Shown here in pieces: positions 44,891-53,830 of a stretch of DNA of 64,000 nt (its first letter is position 1; each line of letters begins with the position of its first letter). Source of the stretch: Proteiniphilum sp. UBA1403 (GTDB taxonomy: Bacteria > Bacteroidota > Bacteroidia > Bacteroidales > Dysgonomonadaceae); assembly GCA_002305715.1 (NCBI GenBank), contig DBQD01000072.1, positions 78,543-142,542 on the forward strand. The letters run 5' to 3'. The translations under genes and the position numbers were made by a program. The notes below the pieces were generated by a model. It saw only the letters and a program-made list of their open reading frames with translations, did no database searches and was not told the DNA's origin.

Positions 44891-45565
44891 CTATTTCATC
44901 AGATCGGGGCGGAGACGTTTAGTTCGTTCCACGGCTTGTTCGTGACGCCATTCCGCAATCTTTCGCTCATGTCCTGAAAGAAGCACTTCCGGAACCTTCC
45001 AGCCTTTGTATTCGGCCGGACGCGTATAAACAGGAGGGGCTAGCAAACCATCCTGAAACGAGTCAGATAGCGCAGATTGTTCATCACTAATAGCACCGGG
45101 AATTACCCTTACTACAGCGTCGGCAATCATGGCAGCAACCAGTTCTCCCCCGGTAAGAACAAAGTCACCTATTGAGATCTCTCGGGTTATCAGATGCTCT
45201 CTCACCCGATAATCTATTCCTTTATAGTGTCCACAGAGGATGATTAGATTTTGCTTAAGGGAAAGTTCATTTGCTACACTTTGGGTAAATTGTTCTCCAT
45301 CGGGTGTGGTAAAAATCACCTCATCGTACTGGCGTTGTGATTTTAAAAAAGAGATCGCACGGTCAATCGGTTCAATTTGCATCACCATACCTGCTTCTCC
45401 ACCAAAGGGGTAGTCATCAATTCTCTTGTGCTTATCGAGTGTATAATCACGCAGATTATGTAGTCCAAACTCCACAAGACCCTTTTCCTGTGCCCGTTTC
45501 AGGATACTCGTATGAAGGGCACCCTCGATCATCTCGGGTAGTACCGTAATAATATCAATCCTCAT
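44891..45565 (-). CDS. trmD: tRNA (guanine(37)-N1)-methyltransferase
   Basis: TrmD methylates G37 next to the anticodon and prevents frameshifting. The 224-residue SPOUT-family protein has [15 protein letters not shown], the [14 protein letters not shown] motif, [12 protein letters not shown] and the trefoil-knot SAM site [17 protein letters not shown], followed by the C-terminal helical domain ending [18 protein letters not shown] small hairpin (AAACCCAT/ATGGGTTT, 45597-45616) lies in its upstream region. It is not in the usual rpsP-rimM-rplS operon. Confidence 0.96.
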   Translation of the reverse strand: MRIDIITVLPEMIEGALHTSILKRAQEKGLVEFGLHNLRDYTLDKHKRIDDYPFGGEAGMVMQIEPIDRAISFLKSQRQYDEVIFTTPDGEQFTQSVANELSLKQNLIILCGHYKGIDYRVREHLITREISIGDFVLTGGELVAAMIADAVVRVIPGAISDEQSALSDSFQDGLLAPPVYTRPAEYKGWKVPEVLLSGHERKIAEWRHEQAVERTKRLRPDLMK

Positions 45566-45648
45566 TCTTTGTAATTCTCAGCTTCAAATTTTATATAAAC
45601 CCATCGGAATGGGTTTCTATACCACGCTATTCTCTCCAAAAATAGCAG

Positions 45649-45683
45649 AAAAAACCATCAGTACAAAATCAATTTATACTGAT
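45649..45683 (-). terminator. Terminator of the SPFH operon
   Basis: On the minus strand ATCAGTA (45683 to 45677) pairs with TACTGAT (45663 to 45657) across a 13-nt loop, then GG and TTTTTT (45654 to 45649) follow. It lies about 160 bp after the small ribbon-helix-helix gene and before trmD. Confidence 0.65.
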
Positions 45684-45845
45684 GACGCCGCAAGCAAACA
45701 CCTTTTCACAATATCATTCTACTTTGTGTAGGTGTGCAAGTTCAAGAAAAAATAAAATAAGTCTTGCTTTATCCTTGTTCTATAAAATTAGGAGCATTGA
45801 AAGTGATAAAATGGAAATAAAAATTGTCCCATGGATAAAATATGT

Positions 45846-46013
45846 TTACTGGGATTTCAAGCGCCCATTTTTCTTAAGCGCTTGATCCAGTATCCATTGT
45901 ATCTGTCCATTTACACTTCGAAACTCATCGGCTGCCCATTTCTCAATGGCGTCCATAGTGTCCGAATCGAGACGTAATGCAAAATTCTTGGTTGTCTTCT
46001 CTTTCTTTGCCAT
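45846..46013 (-). CDS. Small ribbon-helix-helix (Arc-like) protein
   Basis: This 55-residue gene is easy to miss. It begins MAKKEKTTKNFALRLDSDTM at 46013 and ends RLKSQ. NFALRLDSDTMDAIEKWAADE followed by SVNGQIQWILDQAL is the beta-strand and two-helix pattern of Arc-type DNA-binding proteins, which dimerise and bind short inverted repeats. It is the last gene of a three-gene operon with an SPFH protein and a membrane protein, 11 bp after the latter. No toxin gene is seen, so an antitoxin role is not supported. Autoregulation of the operon is inferred. Confidence 0.75.
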   Translation of the reverse strand: MAKKEKTTKNFALRLDSDTMDAIEKWAADEFRSVNGQIQWILDQALKKNGRLKSQ

Positions 46014-46024
46014 GGTTGGTTTAT

Positions 46025-46561
46025 TCAGTCGATCTTGCCAAGCTTTTTCAACACCTTGTTAAGTTCTTCAGGATGTTGTGTTCCGATCAATATCTTTTTT
46101 CCGTTGTTCAATTCGATTTGTAATCCGACTCTTCCGCTTATTGTATATGCTATACCTTGATTGATATGCATTGAATTAACAGTCAAGCGCCATCGTGAAA
46201 CCCTCATTCCCCAACCGCCATATTCACGTATCGGATGATAATTTCTAACATAAATATGACGTATGTTGTCCCAGGCATAAAACTTATATCTGAAATGATA
46301 GGGAAAGTACCTGAGGTATACACCATCGTTATTGATATAAATCTTTATATTACCCGAAAGTACCAACGAAGAGAAGACTAGAAGAGCGGAAGTTATTATG
46401 ATAATACCTACGTTACTCATTGGATTCTGTCCAAATGGTTGTCCAAATCCGATTTGTATGATGCAACCTGAGATTAGTAGCAGGTCGATAACAATCAATA
46501 CCAACCATGCCCACCATTTTTCTCGCTGCCTCTCATAGTAATACACATCCATACTTTTCAT
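46025..46561 (-). CDS. Small membrane protein with PH-like domain
   Basis: The 178-residue protein has two transmembrane helices (about 17-39 and 50-70) and then a soluble domain with KIYINNDGVYLRYFPYHFRYKFYAWDNIRHIYVRNY and QIELNNGKKILIGTQHPEELNKVLKKLG. This looks like a bacterial PH-type domain, ending in the usual amphipathic helix. Function is unknown. It is 22 bp after the SPFH gene and is probably its partner in the membrane. The start at 46561 or MDVYYYER at 46552 is uncertain. Confidence 0.75.
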   Translation of the reverse strand: MKSMDVYYYERQREKWWAWLVLIVIDLLLISGCIIQIGFGQPFGQNPMSNVGIIIITSALLVFSSLVLSGNIKIYINNDGVYLRYFPYHFRYKFYAWDNIRHIYVRNYHPIREYGGWGMRVSRWRLTVNSMHINQGIAYTISGRVGLQIELNNGKKILIGTQHPEELNKVLKKLGKID

Positions 46562-46583
46562 ATGCGTGTTGGTTTTTGAATTT

Positions 46584-47525
46584 TTATTGATATAAAGAAC
46601 CAGTATTCAAGACAGGCTGAGCCGATTCATCTGCACAAAGTACAACCAATAGATTACTTACCATGGCAGCTTTCTTTTCACTATCTAATTCCACAATATT
46701 TTCATCTTGTATCTTATCAAGAGCCATTTTCACCATTGTAACAGCACCCTCAACAATCTTTTCGCGAGCCGAAATTATGGCTTCTGCCTGCTGACGACGC
46801 AACATTACAGCTGCTATTTCTGGCGCATATGCCAGATAATTGATGCGCGCCTCCACAACCTCTATACCTGCCATATCGAGACGGTCATTCAATTCATGAA
46901 GCATATTCTCATTAATCTCTTCACCACCAGAGCGCAATGTTATTTCCTGATCTGAAACAACATTGTTGTCATAGGCATACTGGCCTGCAACTTGCCGAAG
47001 AGCAGCATCACTCTGTACGGCGACAAAATTCTCAAATGCAACCATTTGTTTGCTCACAAGGTTTACAGAAACACCAGGAGTACTACCGGAAGCTGCAGCC
47101 ATAGTTTGTGCGTCAATTTCAAACATTGCTTTGTAGGTATCCTTAAGCCTCCAAACCAACACCAAGCCTATTAGTACAGGATTACCCACTTTATCGTTCA
47201 CTTTAATTGGTTCGACATTCAAGTTGCGGGCACGCATCGATAACTTTTTTCTTGTGATAAATGGATTAACCCAAAAGAATCCAGTCTCCTTGAGCACCCC
47301 TTTGTACTTACCAAAGAAAATCATCACAACCGCTTCATTCGGCTCAAGCTTTGTGAATCCCCCCAACAAAGTTATCATGAAAACAATCAAGGCTGAACCT
47401 GTAACAATCCCCGAAACCCCAAGGAAGAAAAGCCATACATCTATAGCAAGTAAGGCAATTAACAGAAAGAGCATAGCAAACCCATTGGCCTTAAAACCTT
47501 TAAAATTGAATTCTTTTGTCTCCAT
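46584..47525 (-). CDS. SPFH/Band 7 membrane protein
   Basis: The 313-residue protein has two N-terminal hydrophobic stretches (about 16-55) and the SPFH domain (GGFTKLEPNEAVVMIFFGKYKGVLKETGFFWVNPF, LVWRLKDTYKAMFEID, DMAGIEVVEARINYLAYAPEIAAVMLRRQQAEAII). SPFH proteins such as slipins and prohibitins form large rings that scaffold membrane microdomains, often with proteases. Here the partners are a PH-like membrane protein and an Arc-like regulator; no NfeD or protease is present. It heads the operon with a strong promoter. Confidence 0.9.
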   Translation of the reverse strand: METKEFNFKGFKANGFAMLFLLIALLAIDVWLFFLGVSGIVTGSALIVFMITLLGGFTKLEPNEAVVMIFFGKYKGVLKETGFFWVNPFITRKKLSMRARNLNVEPIKVNDKVGNPVLIGLVLVWRLKDTYKAMFEIDAQTMAAASGSTPGVSVNLVSKQMVAFENFVAVQSDAALRQVAGQYAYDNNVVSDQEITLRSGGEEINENMLHELNDRLDMAGIEVVEARINYLAYAPEIAAVMLRRQQAEAIISAREKIVEGAVTMVKMALDKIQDENIVELDSEKKAAMVSNLLVVLCADESAQPVLNTGSLYQ

Positions 47526-47542
47526 AAAGCAATATTTAAAAT

Positions 47543-47590
47543 GATATTATTTTAATATCACAAATATATTACATTTTTTTTACACACAAA
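47543..47590 (-). promoter_or_regulatory. SPFH operon promoter with inverted repeat
   Basis: On the minus strand TTTG (47590 to 47587), an 18-bp spacer and TATATTTG (47568 to 47561) are an ideal promoter, with the start near 47554. GATATTA and TAATATC, separated by TTT, form a 17-bp inverted repeat at 47543-47559 covering the start site. It is a candidate operator for the Arc-like protein encoded last in the operon. Confidence 0.65.
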
Positions 47591-47683
47591 ACAATTTCCG
47601 ATTTTTTTGTTTTTTTTATTGATATTCTATTTGATACAAACTGTACATTTAAATATATTTTTTAAGCCATCCCATCTTTTACC

Positions 47684-47691
47684 TATTTTTG
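47684..47691 (+). promoter_or_regulatory. -7 box before lysO genes
   Basis: TATTTTTG matches TAnnTTTG; transcription would begin near 47697, leaving almost no leader before the ATG at 47704. No -33 motif is clear. Confidence 0.4.
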
Positions 47692-47703
47692 CAATAAAAA
47701 AGA

Positions 47704-47964
47704 ATGATTTATATTCTACTTTGTCTCGCAACCGGTATTGTGATAGGTTTTTTAGCAAGAAAACGCTGTGTCATAAAATATACCGGTTCATTGTTAAATG
47801 TGGCAATCATGCTTTTGCTCTTTTTTTTAGGCCTTTCCGTTGGCAGCAATAGCCAGGTTATACAAAATTTTAGATCAATTGGTCTGGATGCATTCCTACT
47901 AACTGTAGGAGGCACCTTAGGGAGTTTGCTCTGTGCAAAATGGGTGTATAAAAAGTTTTTTTAA
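47704..47964 (+). CDS. lysO: LysO-type exporter, N-terminal subunit
   Basis: This 86-residue protein has three hydrophobic helices (2-16, 28-46, 61-79) and matches the N-terminal quarter of the lysine exporter LysO (YbjE, DUF340), including LLFFLGLSVGSNSQVIQNFRSIG. In E. coli LysO is one protein of about 300 residues. Here the rest is encoded by the next gene, 5 bp downstream in another frame. Splitting in this way occurs in other Bacteroidetes as far as I recall, so this is unlikely to be a frameshift error. Confidence 0.75.
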   Translation: MIYILLCLATGIVIGFLARKRCVIKYTGSLLNVAIMLLLFFLGLSVGSNSQVIQNFRSIGLDAFLLTVGGTLGSLLCAKWVYKKFF

Positions 47965-47969
47965 TACAG

Positions 47970-48572
47970 ATGAAACAATCATTTATATACCTTTTACTCT
48001 TTACTGTTGGTGTTATATTCGCCATATCAGGGATTGTTCCGGAGTTGCTTTTAAACAAAAATATTGCAACCTGGGTATTATACACTTTGCTCTTTTTTGT
48101 TGGCATCCAGATTGGTGCTGGGAAGAGTATGTTTGCGGTACTTAAACGATTTGGGTGGAAAGTAGCCATGATACCACTAGCAACTACCATAGGTACTTTT
48201 GCGGGTGTAGCATTGTTAAGTCTATTCATTCCGGGACGTAGCATGGCTGATTGTCTATGCGTGGGTGCTGGCTTTGCCTACTATTCCCTATCGAGTATTC
48301 TCATTACTGAATTTAGGGGAGCTGAGTTGGGTACAGTAGCTTTAATCGCCAATATCATGCGAGAATTTAGTGTTCTTATCCTTGCTCCGTGGATGGTAAA
48401 ATTTTTTGGCAAACTTGCTCCCATCTCTGCTGGAGGAGCAACAACTATGGATACTACTCTGCCGGTGATTACTAAATACTCTGGTCAGGAGTTCGTTGTC
48501 ATTGCTTTATTTCATGGGATGATCATCGATTTTTCTGTACCACTCTGGGTTAGTTTGTTTCTCAGCTTGTAA
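47970..48572 (+). CDS. lysO: LysO-type exporter, C-terminal subunit
   Basis: The 200-residue membrane protein matches the C-terminal two thirds of LysO. It has six or so helices and the conserved stretch GAGFAYYSLSSILITEFRGAELGTVALIANIMREFSVLILAPWMVKFFGKLAPISAGGATTMDTTLPVI. Export of lysine or its analogues is known for the E. coli homologue. Two proteins would assemble into one carrier. It starts with its own ATG 5 bp after the N-terminal subunit's stop. Confidence 0.8.
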   Translation: MKQSFIYLLLFTVGVIFAISGIVPELLLNKNIATWVLYTLLFFVGIQIGAGKSMFAVLKRFGWKVAMIPLATTIGTFAGVALLSLFIPGRSMADCLCVGAGFAYYSLSSILITEFRGAELGTVALIANIMREFSVLILAPWMVKFFGKLAPISAGGATTMDTTLPVITKYSGQEFVVIALFHGMIIDFSVPLWVSLFLSL

Positions 48573-48690
48573 AATGAAACACTAAACAAATACCCTTTTG
48601 AAACGTTGATAATCAGAATCTTCATCATCATTACATACAATTGGAATAATATTTCGTATTTGTAAACAATCATCTCAAAATCAATTAATT

Positions 48691-49815
48691 TTGCCACAAA
48701 AAGTATTTAATATTGCGTTTCCACTCCTATTCTTTGCAGTATATATTTACACTGCAGTAAGGTTATATAGGGTGTTGCCACATTCGATGGGACTTCGGAT
48801 GTTACTTATCTTTTTGTTTGTAGTGGGAATTGCTGGAATATTCCTGTTCTTTTTAGCTGGAGAGAAGATACCGTTGACCGTTACACGGATTCTCTACATG
48901 TTTAGTACCTCCTGGCTGATTGCCTTCATTTACCTGTTCATTTCTGTTATACTCATCGATGTATTTCGGTTGTTGAATGCTGCTTTTCATTTTATTGACA
49001 AGGAAACGATTCAATTAGTTTTTAAGAATAACCCCCTAACATTGGTCATTGTTTTTGGTTTCGTTGCAATGTTGTTGCTATATGGAAACATATGTTACCA
49101 CAACAAAAAAAGAATCACATTAGAGATCACAACAGATAAAATAGAAAAACCTATACGAATTGTAGGCATTAGCGATCTGCATATAGGATACACGATCTCA
49201 GCTAAAGAGGTCGCAAAATGGGTCGCTCGTATTAATTCTGAAAAGCCAGATATGGTGATTATTGGAGGAGACATCATCGACAACCATTTGCGAGCAGAAA
49301 TGAAAAAATCTGCAGAGTTGGTTCTGAAACAAATAGATGCCCCCTTGGGCGTATACTCCTGCACGGGTAACCACGATCTAATGTTTGCGGTGAGAGAGGA
49401 TATAGGGTTTTACAAACGATCGGGAATCACACTCCTGCGCGACTCCACAATTTCGCTCGATGAGTTTGTTCTTATTGGACGTGATGACTATACAAACAAG
49501 CATCGAAAAACTCTGCAAGACATCATGAAACAGTCGAAGCCGGTAGGTTTCACAATTTTATTGGACCATCAACCCCAATATCTCGATGAGGCAGTAAATA
49601 ATGAAATCGATTTTCAGTTTTCGGGACATACACACTATGGACAGATTTTTCCAGCATCACTTATTACAAACGGAATATTTGAGCTTTCTCATGGATATAA
49701 GCAAAAAGGAAATACTCACTTCTATGTTTCAAGTGGAATCGGTATTTGGGGAGGTAAGTTTCGAATCGGCACCCGATCGGAATATTTAGTATTGGATTTA
49801 AAACCTTCAAAATAA
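48691..49815 (+). CDS. Membrane-bound metallophosphoesterase 1
   Basis: The 374-residue protein has about four N-terminal transmembrane helices (to about 130) and a calcineurin-like phosphoesterase domain: GISDLHIGY, IIGGDIIDN, CTGNHD, and GHTHYGQIF close to the C-terminus, supplying the two-metal site. It resembles YkuE/YaeI-type enzymes implicated in lipid metabolism. The start is unsettled: no ATG precedes the first helix, and a TTG at 48691 is assumed, although it overlaps a TAATTTTG box (48686-48693). It lies 5 bp before its paralogue. Confidence 0.85.
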   Translation: MPQKVFNIAFPLLFFAVYIYTAVRLYRVLPHSMGLRMLLIFLFVVGIAGIFLFFLAGEKIPLTVTRILYMFSTSWLIAFIYLFISVILIDVFRLLNAAFHFIDKETIQLVFKNNPLTLVIVFGFVAMLLLYGNICYHNKKRITLEITTDKIEKPIRIVGISDLHIGYTISAKEVAKWVARINSEKPDMVIIGGDIIDNHLRAEMKKSAELVLKQIDAPLGVYSCTGNHDLMFAVREDIGFYKRSGITLLRDSTISLDEFVLIGRDDYTNKHRKTLQDIMKQSKPVGFTILLDHQPQYLDEAVNNEIDFQFSGHTHYGQIFPASLITNGIFELSHGYKQKGNTHFYVSSGIGIWGGKFRIGTRSEYLVLDLKPSK

Positions 49816-49820
49816 ACCCT

Positions 49821-50951
49821 ATGCGTGCTCTTATCAATGCTTTCATAATTCACCTCACACTCAACATTCTAGTCTTCCTAAAAGGATGGTTTTGCTTTGA
49901 TGAGAAAAAGTGGGCACGTATCCTTCTTATCGTGATTTTCGGAACTGAACTGACTGTTTATACTTTTGGTTTCTTTTTTTATTCTACCCTTCCCGGTCCT
50001 ATCATTCAATTTATCCGTGTAATGGGTACAAGTTGGATGCTTTTTCTACTTTATGCGGGAGGTTTATGGTTGATCATTGATCTGATATACATAATATTGA
50101 GAAGAATACAACGAAAGTCATGTTATTTTAAAGACCAGTCTCGAAAATATAGAATTATGACTTTTTTACTGACGATTGTTGCAGTTATGGGCGTTATGAT
50201 TCACGGTCATTACAAGTTCTTGCATCCAACTGTACAACATGTCGACATGAATGTAAGGAAAAAGGCTGGAAACATTGACTCTCTATCTGTTGCGATGGTA
50301 GGCGACCTTCATTTGGGATGGATGATTAACAGGAGTCACACAAAACGGTTTGTCGATCTGATAATGACACAGAAACCTGATTTGATCCTCTTTGTGGGTG
50401 ACATTATTGATGCCCAAATTGAACCTATCCTTGCTGAAAAGATGGATGAAGAATTATCCCGTCTATATGCACCTTTAGGTGTTTACTCCTGCACAGGCAA
50501 TCACGAATATCGCTATGAAGCTGAAAATAAAATTCAACTTTTAAAGGAGACCGGGATTATTATGCTGCGTGATTCTGCAGTTTTTATTGACAGTGCTTTT
50601 TATGTGGTAGGACGTGAGGACAAGATAATTCCCAACCGATTATCAACAGATGAGCTTTTCACTTCTCAAAACGTTGATCTCTCCAAACCTGTAATAGTAT
50701 TGAACCATACACCTGACAACCTAAATGAAGAAGTAAATGCAGGAGCTGATATTGCACTATACGGACACACCCATCATGGGCAGGCATTCCCCGGAAACAT
50801 TGCCACAGAGTTCATCTTTGAAGTGGCCTATGGCTACAAGAAAAAGAAAAATACCCACATTTATGTAACCTCCGGAATTGGACTTGTCGGTCCTCAATAT
50901 CGTATTGGTACGGTCTCGGAGATAGTGATGTTAAAAATAAAATTTGAATAA
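49821..50951 (+). CDS. Membrane-bound metallophosphoesterase 2
   Basis: This 376-residue paralogue of the preceding protein has the same plan of N-terminal membrane helices (to about 140) then a phosphoesterase domain with MVGDLHLGW, FVGDIIDA, CTGNHEYRY and YGHTHHGQAFPG. Pairs of blocks such as APLGVYSCTGNH, TGIIMLRDS and KNTHIYVTSGIGL correspond closely to those in paralogue 1. Duplication with divergence of the membrane part is inferred. The substrate is unknown; lipid-linked phosphoesters are plausible given the anchoring. Confidence 0.88.
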   Translation: MRALINAFIIHLTLNILVFLKGWFCFDEKKWARILLIVIFGTELTVYTFGFFFYSTLPGPIIQFIRVMGTSWMLFLLYAGGLWLIIDLIYIILRRIQRKSCYFKDQSRKYRIMTFLLTIVAVMGVMIHGHYKFLHPTVQHVDMNVRKKAGNIDSLSVAMVGDLHLGWMINRSHTKRFVDLIMTQKPDLILFVGDIIDAQIEPILAEKMDEELSRLYAPLGVYSCTGNHEYRYEAENKIQLLKETGIIMLRDSAVFIDSAFYVVGREDKIIPNRLSTDELFTSQNVDLSKPVIVLNHTPDNLNEEVNAGADIALYGHTHHGQAFPGNIATEFIFEVAYGYKKKKNTHIYVTSGIGLVGPQYRIGTVSEIVMLKIKFE

Positions 50952-50972
50952 TAAAAGAAGTGGCTACCTTTA

Positions 50973-52268
50973 TCAGAGATAATCAACAACTTTTTCCAAG
51001 TGTACTGAGTGGGAGCCTTTTAATAATATGTAATGTCCGTTCACAGGCTCTTTTTGTAACGATTGAATCAGTACTTCTACATTCTCAAAAAACAGATGGG
51101 TGGTGTTCAGTTTTCTGAAAATATCACCTACGAGGTAGATTCGATCAAAAGATTGTTGAGATAGGAAATTCAGTAACTTTTGGTGTTCCTCGACACTTTT
51201 TTCTCCCAACTCCTTCATTTCACCCAGGATCACCATTTTTGGTAAAGTTGATGGGATAGAAGTAAAAAAATCAAGTGATGCTTTCATACTGGTAGGATTA
51301 GCATTGTAAGCATCGATGATCAAGTCGTTATGTTCCGTACGTTTAAACTGAGAACGATGGTTGCGTGGTTCATATTCCTCGAGGGCAGCGCTTATCCGTT
51401 CTGCATTGATACCGAAAAACTTGGAAACAGCTACAGCTGCTATTGCATTGTCAAAATTAAATTCACCTACAAGACGTGTTTTCACCCGGTAGGAACTATC
51501 AAAAAAACTCCAGTCAAATTCCAAAAATGGAGTCGCATCGGCAATAGCCCCAGAAGCAAAAAGGGAAGGATCGTTTTTCCCATATAAGATACGATCCATT
51601 CCTTCTGAAAGTTCATACAAAACAGGATTGTCCTTGTTCACAAATACCTTTCCTTCATGAGATCGTATGAAATCATACAGTTCTCCTTTTGTTTTTATCA
51701 CATTTTCAAACGATCCGAATCCCTCCAAATGAGCCTTACCCACATTGGTAATGAGACCATAGTTAGGCTCTGCAATCTCACACAACTCACGTATGTCTCC
51801 GGGATGATTGGCCCCCATCTCAATTACCCCAATTTCGTGAGATTTGTTCATCGACAACAATGTAAGGGGTACACCAATGTGATTGTTGTAATTGCCTTGG
51901 GTGTAAGCCACTTTAAACTCACGCGATAGGGATATGGCAATAAGTTCTTTTGTGGTTGTCTTGCCATTCGTTCCTGTAATGCCAATGATGGGGATTTTCA
52001 ATTTGCGACGGTGGTAATTGGCCAACTTCTGCAATGTAGCCAAAACGTCATCCACAACAATGATACGTTCACTAAAAGGATCATTTTCTGATCGTTCATC
52101 CACTACAGCTAAAGCACACCCTGCTTCCAATGCTTTATCAGCAAAAAGGTTGCCGTTAAACCGATCACCCTTTAGAGCGAAAAAAATTGAATCCTTAGAA
52201 CACATTCGTGAGTCGGTTGTCACGGATGGGTATTTTTGGAAAAGCGCATAAAGATCTGCTATCTCCAT
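50973..52268 (-). CDS. murF: UDP-MurNAc-tripeptide:D-Ala-D-Ala ligase
   Basis: MurF adds D-Ala-D-Ala to the UDP-MurNAc-tripeptide made by MurE. The 431-residue protein has TDSRMCSKDSIFFALKGDRFNG at the N-terminus, the ATP loop [27 protein letters not shown], and the C-terminal DAYNANPTSMKASL block. It is far from the division cluster at the window start (about 44 kb away), the common arrangement in this phylum, where murF is detached. Confidence 0.96.
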   Translation of the reverse strand: MEIADLYALFQKYPSVTTDSRMCSKDSIFFALKGDRFNGNLFADKALEAGCALAVVDERSENDPFSERIIVVDDVLATLQKLANYHRRKLKIPIIGITGTNGKTTTKELIAISLSREFKVAYTQGNYNNHIGVPLTLLSMNKSHEIGVIEMGANHPGDIRELCEIAEPNYGLITNVGKAHLEGFGSFENVIKTKGELYDFIRSHEGKVFVNKDNPVLYELSEGMDRILYGKNDPSLFASGAIADATPFLEFDWSFFDSSYRVKTRLVGEFNFDNAIAAVAVSKFFGINAERISAALEEYEPRNHRSQFKRTEHNDLIIDAYNANPTSMKASLDFFTSIPSTLPKMVILGEMKELGEKSVEEHQKLLNFLSQQSFDRIYLVGDIFRKLNTTHLFFENVEVLIQSLQKEPVNGHYILLKGSHSVHLEKVVDYL

Positions 52269-52348
52269 ATTGGCAATTCTGAATCGTTTATCTTCTGTAT
52301 CAAATATCAGTATTTATAATCTCAGCTCTGAAATACTGTTTTCAGTTC

Positions 52349-53518
52349 TTATAATCCCAGTTTTTTTGCAATCGTAGTTGGTATAGCCTTTTTGTGTAAT
52401 ACGATGCTCATAGTTTTATAGCGTACAAAAGAATCAGAAGCATACCAAAGTCCCTTATATGGACCTGTTTCTCCCCATGAATTCTTGACCATAAAGAACT
52501 TGTTCCCTTGCTGATCTTTAGCAATACCATAAATTTGCATGCCGTGATCATCGGTCGTAGAGTAATTATCGTATGCTAATTGACGCATTTCTTGCGTTAT
52601 TACCTTTTCCGCAAGCAATTGATTACCTATTTTCATTTTAAGTTCAGCCTCCCGTTCACGAGTTGATAATCCGAGCCAACGTGCTTGATCAGATCCTGCA
52701 TTTTCAGTTGATTGCTCATCGGGTACAATGGCAAGTCCTTCACGAGTAAAACCAGCTTCACTCACATCCGAGGCCCAAGCAATTGTGTAACCTTGCATAA
52801 TGGCATTTTCCATTACCTCCATCAACTCATCCAATGGTAAGTTATACGATAGTGCCCAGCGCCAGTTGTCGGGGACCTCTATAGCGAAAGGTTGATAAAA
52901 AGGATGATGTGTGAATGAAGTAAGAGAAATATAATCATCCTGGTTCAATCCCAAATAAGCTGCAAATGACTGAGGAGTATAGGTTTTATTGTTATAAACG
53001 AAACTTTCCGGTACTACACCCAAATAAGAATCCAGTATACCTGAAAATCCTTTTTGCCAAACAGGAGTTAGTGTGCGGGTACCGACGATCTCATCCATAT
53101 ACCCTTTCAACACTTTATCTAATTCACCGTGTTCGTGTCTGTCTATTCCATAATTAAGTCCAGAGTATGCCTCCTCAGGAATAATACCATACGCATTGAT
53201 TGTCTCTATGACATCTGCAAAAGACCCTCCACCAGCAAAATTAAGACTACCGTGGAGGCGGGCATATTTTATGGCTTTGTCCTCGTAGTTTCTACGCACA
53301 ATATACATTTCAGAAAGATCGAATGTTCCTTTTCCCATTCGGATCAGTTCTGACTCGAGCAAACCTACACCCGAGAAACTCCAACATGTTCCAGAACTGG
53401 CTTGATTTTTCACCGGAGTAATCGGATTTTCTTTGATTACTGTGAACTGATACGCCGATTGCGATAAGAGAGTCCCAAATGATATGAGCCACACAAAAAG
53501 AAAAAGATTTTTTTTCAT
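52349..53518 (-). CDS. C1-family (bleomycin hydrolase-like) cysteine peptidase, secreted
   Basis: The 389-residue protein has a signal peptide (MKKNLFLFVWLISFGTLLSQS) and the papain-superfamily catalytic residues: Gln/Cys in PVKNQASSGTCWSFSG, His in TTDDHGMQIYGIA and Asn in FMVKNSWGE. This arrangement fits the aminopeptidase C/PepC type, but with a secretion signal, so it acts in the periplasm or outside. The ATG at 53518 is chosen because it opens the signal peptide; an extension to 53566 has no role. Confidence 0.9.
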   Translation of the reverse strand: MKKNLFLFVWLISFGTLLSQSAYQFTVIKENPITPVKNQASSGTCWSFSGVGLLESELIRMGKGTFDLSEMYIVRRNYEDKAIKYARLHGSLNFAGGGSFADVIETINAYGIIPEEAYSGLNYGIDRHEHGELDKVLKGYMDEIVGTRTLTPVWQKGFSGILDSYLGVVPESFVYNNKTYTPQSFAAYLGLNQDDYISLTSFTHHPFYQPFAIEVPDNWRWALSYNLPLDELMEVMENAIMQGYTIAWASDVSEAGFTREGLAIVPDEQSTENAGSDQARWLGLSTREREAELKMKIGNQLLAEKVITQEMRQLAYDNYSTTDDHGMQIYGIAKDQQGNKFFMVKNSWGETGPYKGLWYASDSFVRYKTMSIVLHKKAIPTTIAKKLGL

Positions 53519-53830
53519 ACAAAATAGATTTGTTGTTTTAATTTGACAATTACTCTCCAAATTCAAATATTTCCTGAACTTAGGTAAAATTCAATCAGAA
53601 TGTTTTTACACGATCAGTTAATGGTTATTCTCAACGCAAATGACCGCGTTAGCCCGTTGACAGGAAGAAAAAGTTGGATTAGACGTAAACAAAGATACTA
53701 TTTTTTTTATGTGATTTACAATGTTGAATCATATTATGATTTACATCAATTCATGAAAATAATCTTACCTAATTTGCACTGAGATTCATTATAGGTTATT
53801 TTTTATCACCCAAATTTATGAAGTACATAT
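53519..53830. other. AT-rich spacer
   Basis: This 312-bp stretch between the divergent peptidase gene and the LysR remnant has no credible coding sequence. I found no full TAnnTTTG promoter with a good -33 element and no strong hairpin. Confidence 0.6.

Noticed and set aside
45597..45616. Hairpin upstream of trmD as a terminator
   Set aside because: The 8-bp stem is followed by only three T residues on the minus strand. A better terminator for the upstream operon lies at 45649-45683.
45846..46561. Toxin-antitoxin pair made of the Arc-like protein and its neighbour
   Set aside because: The neighbour is a two-helix membrane protein with a PH-like domain and shows no toxin motif, and an SPFH gene precedes both.
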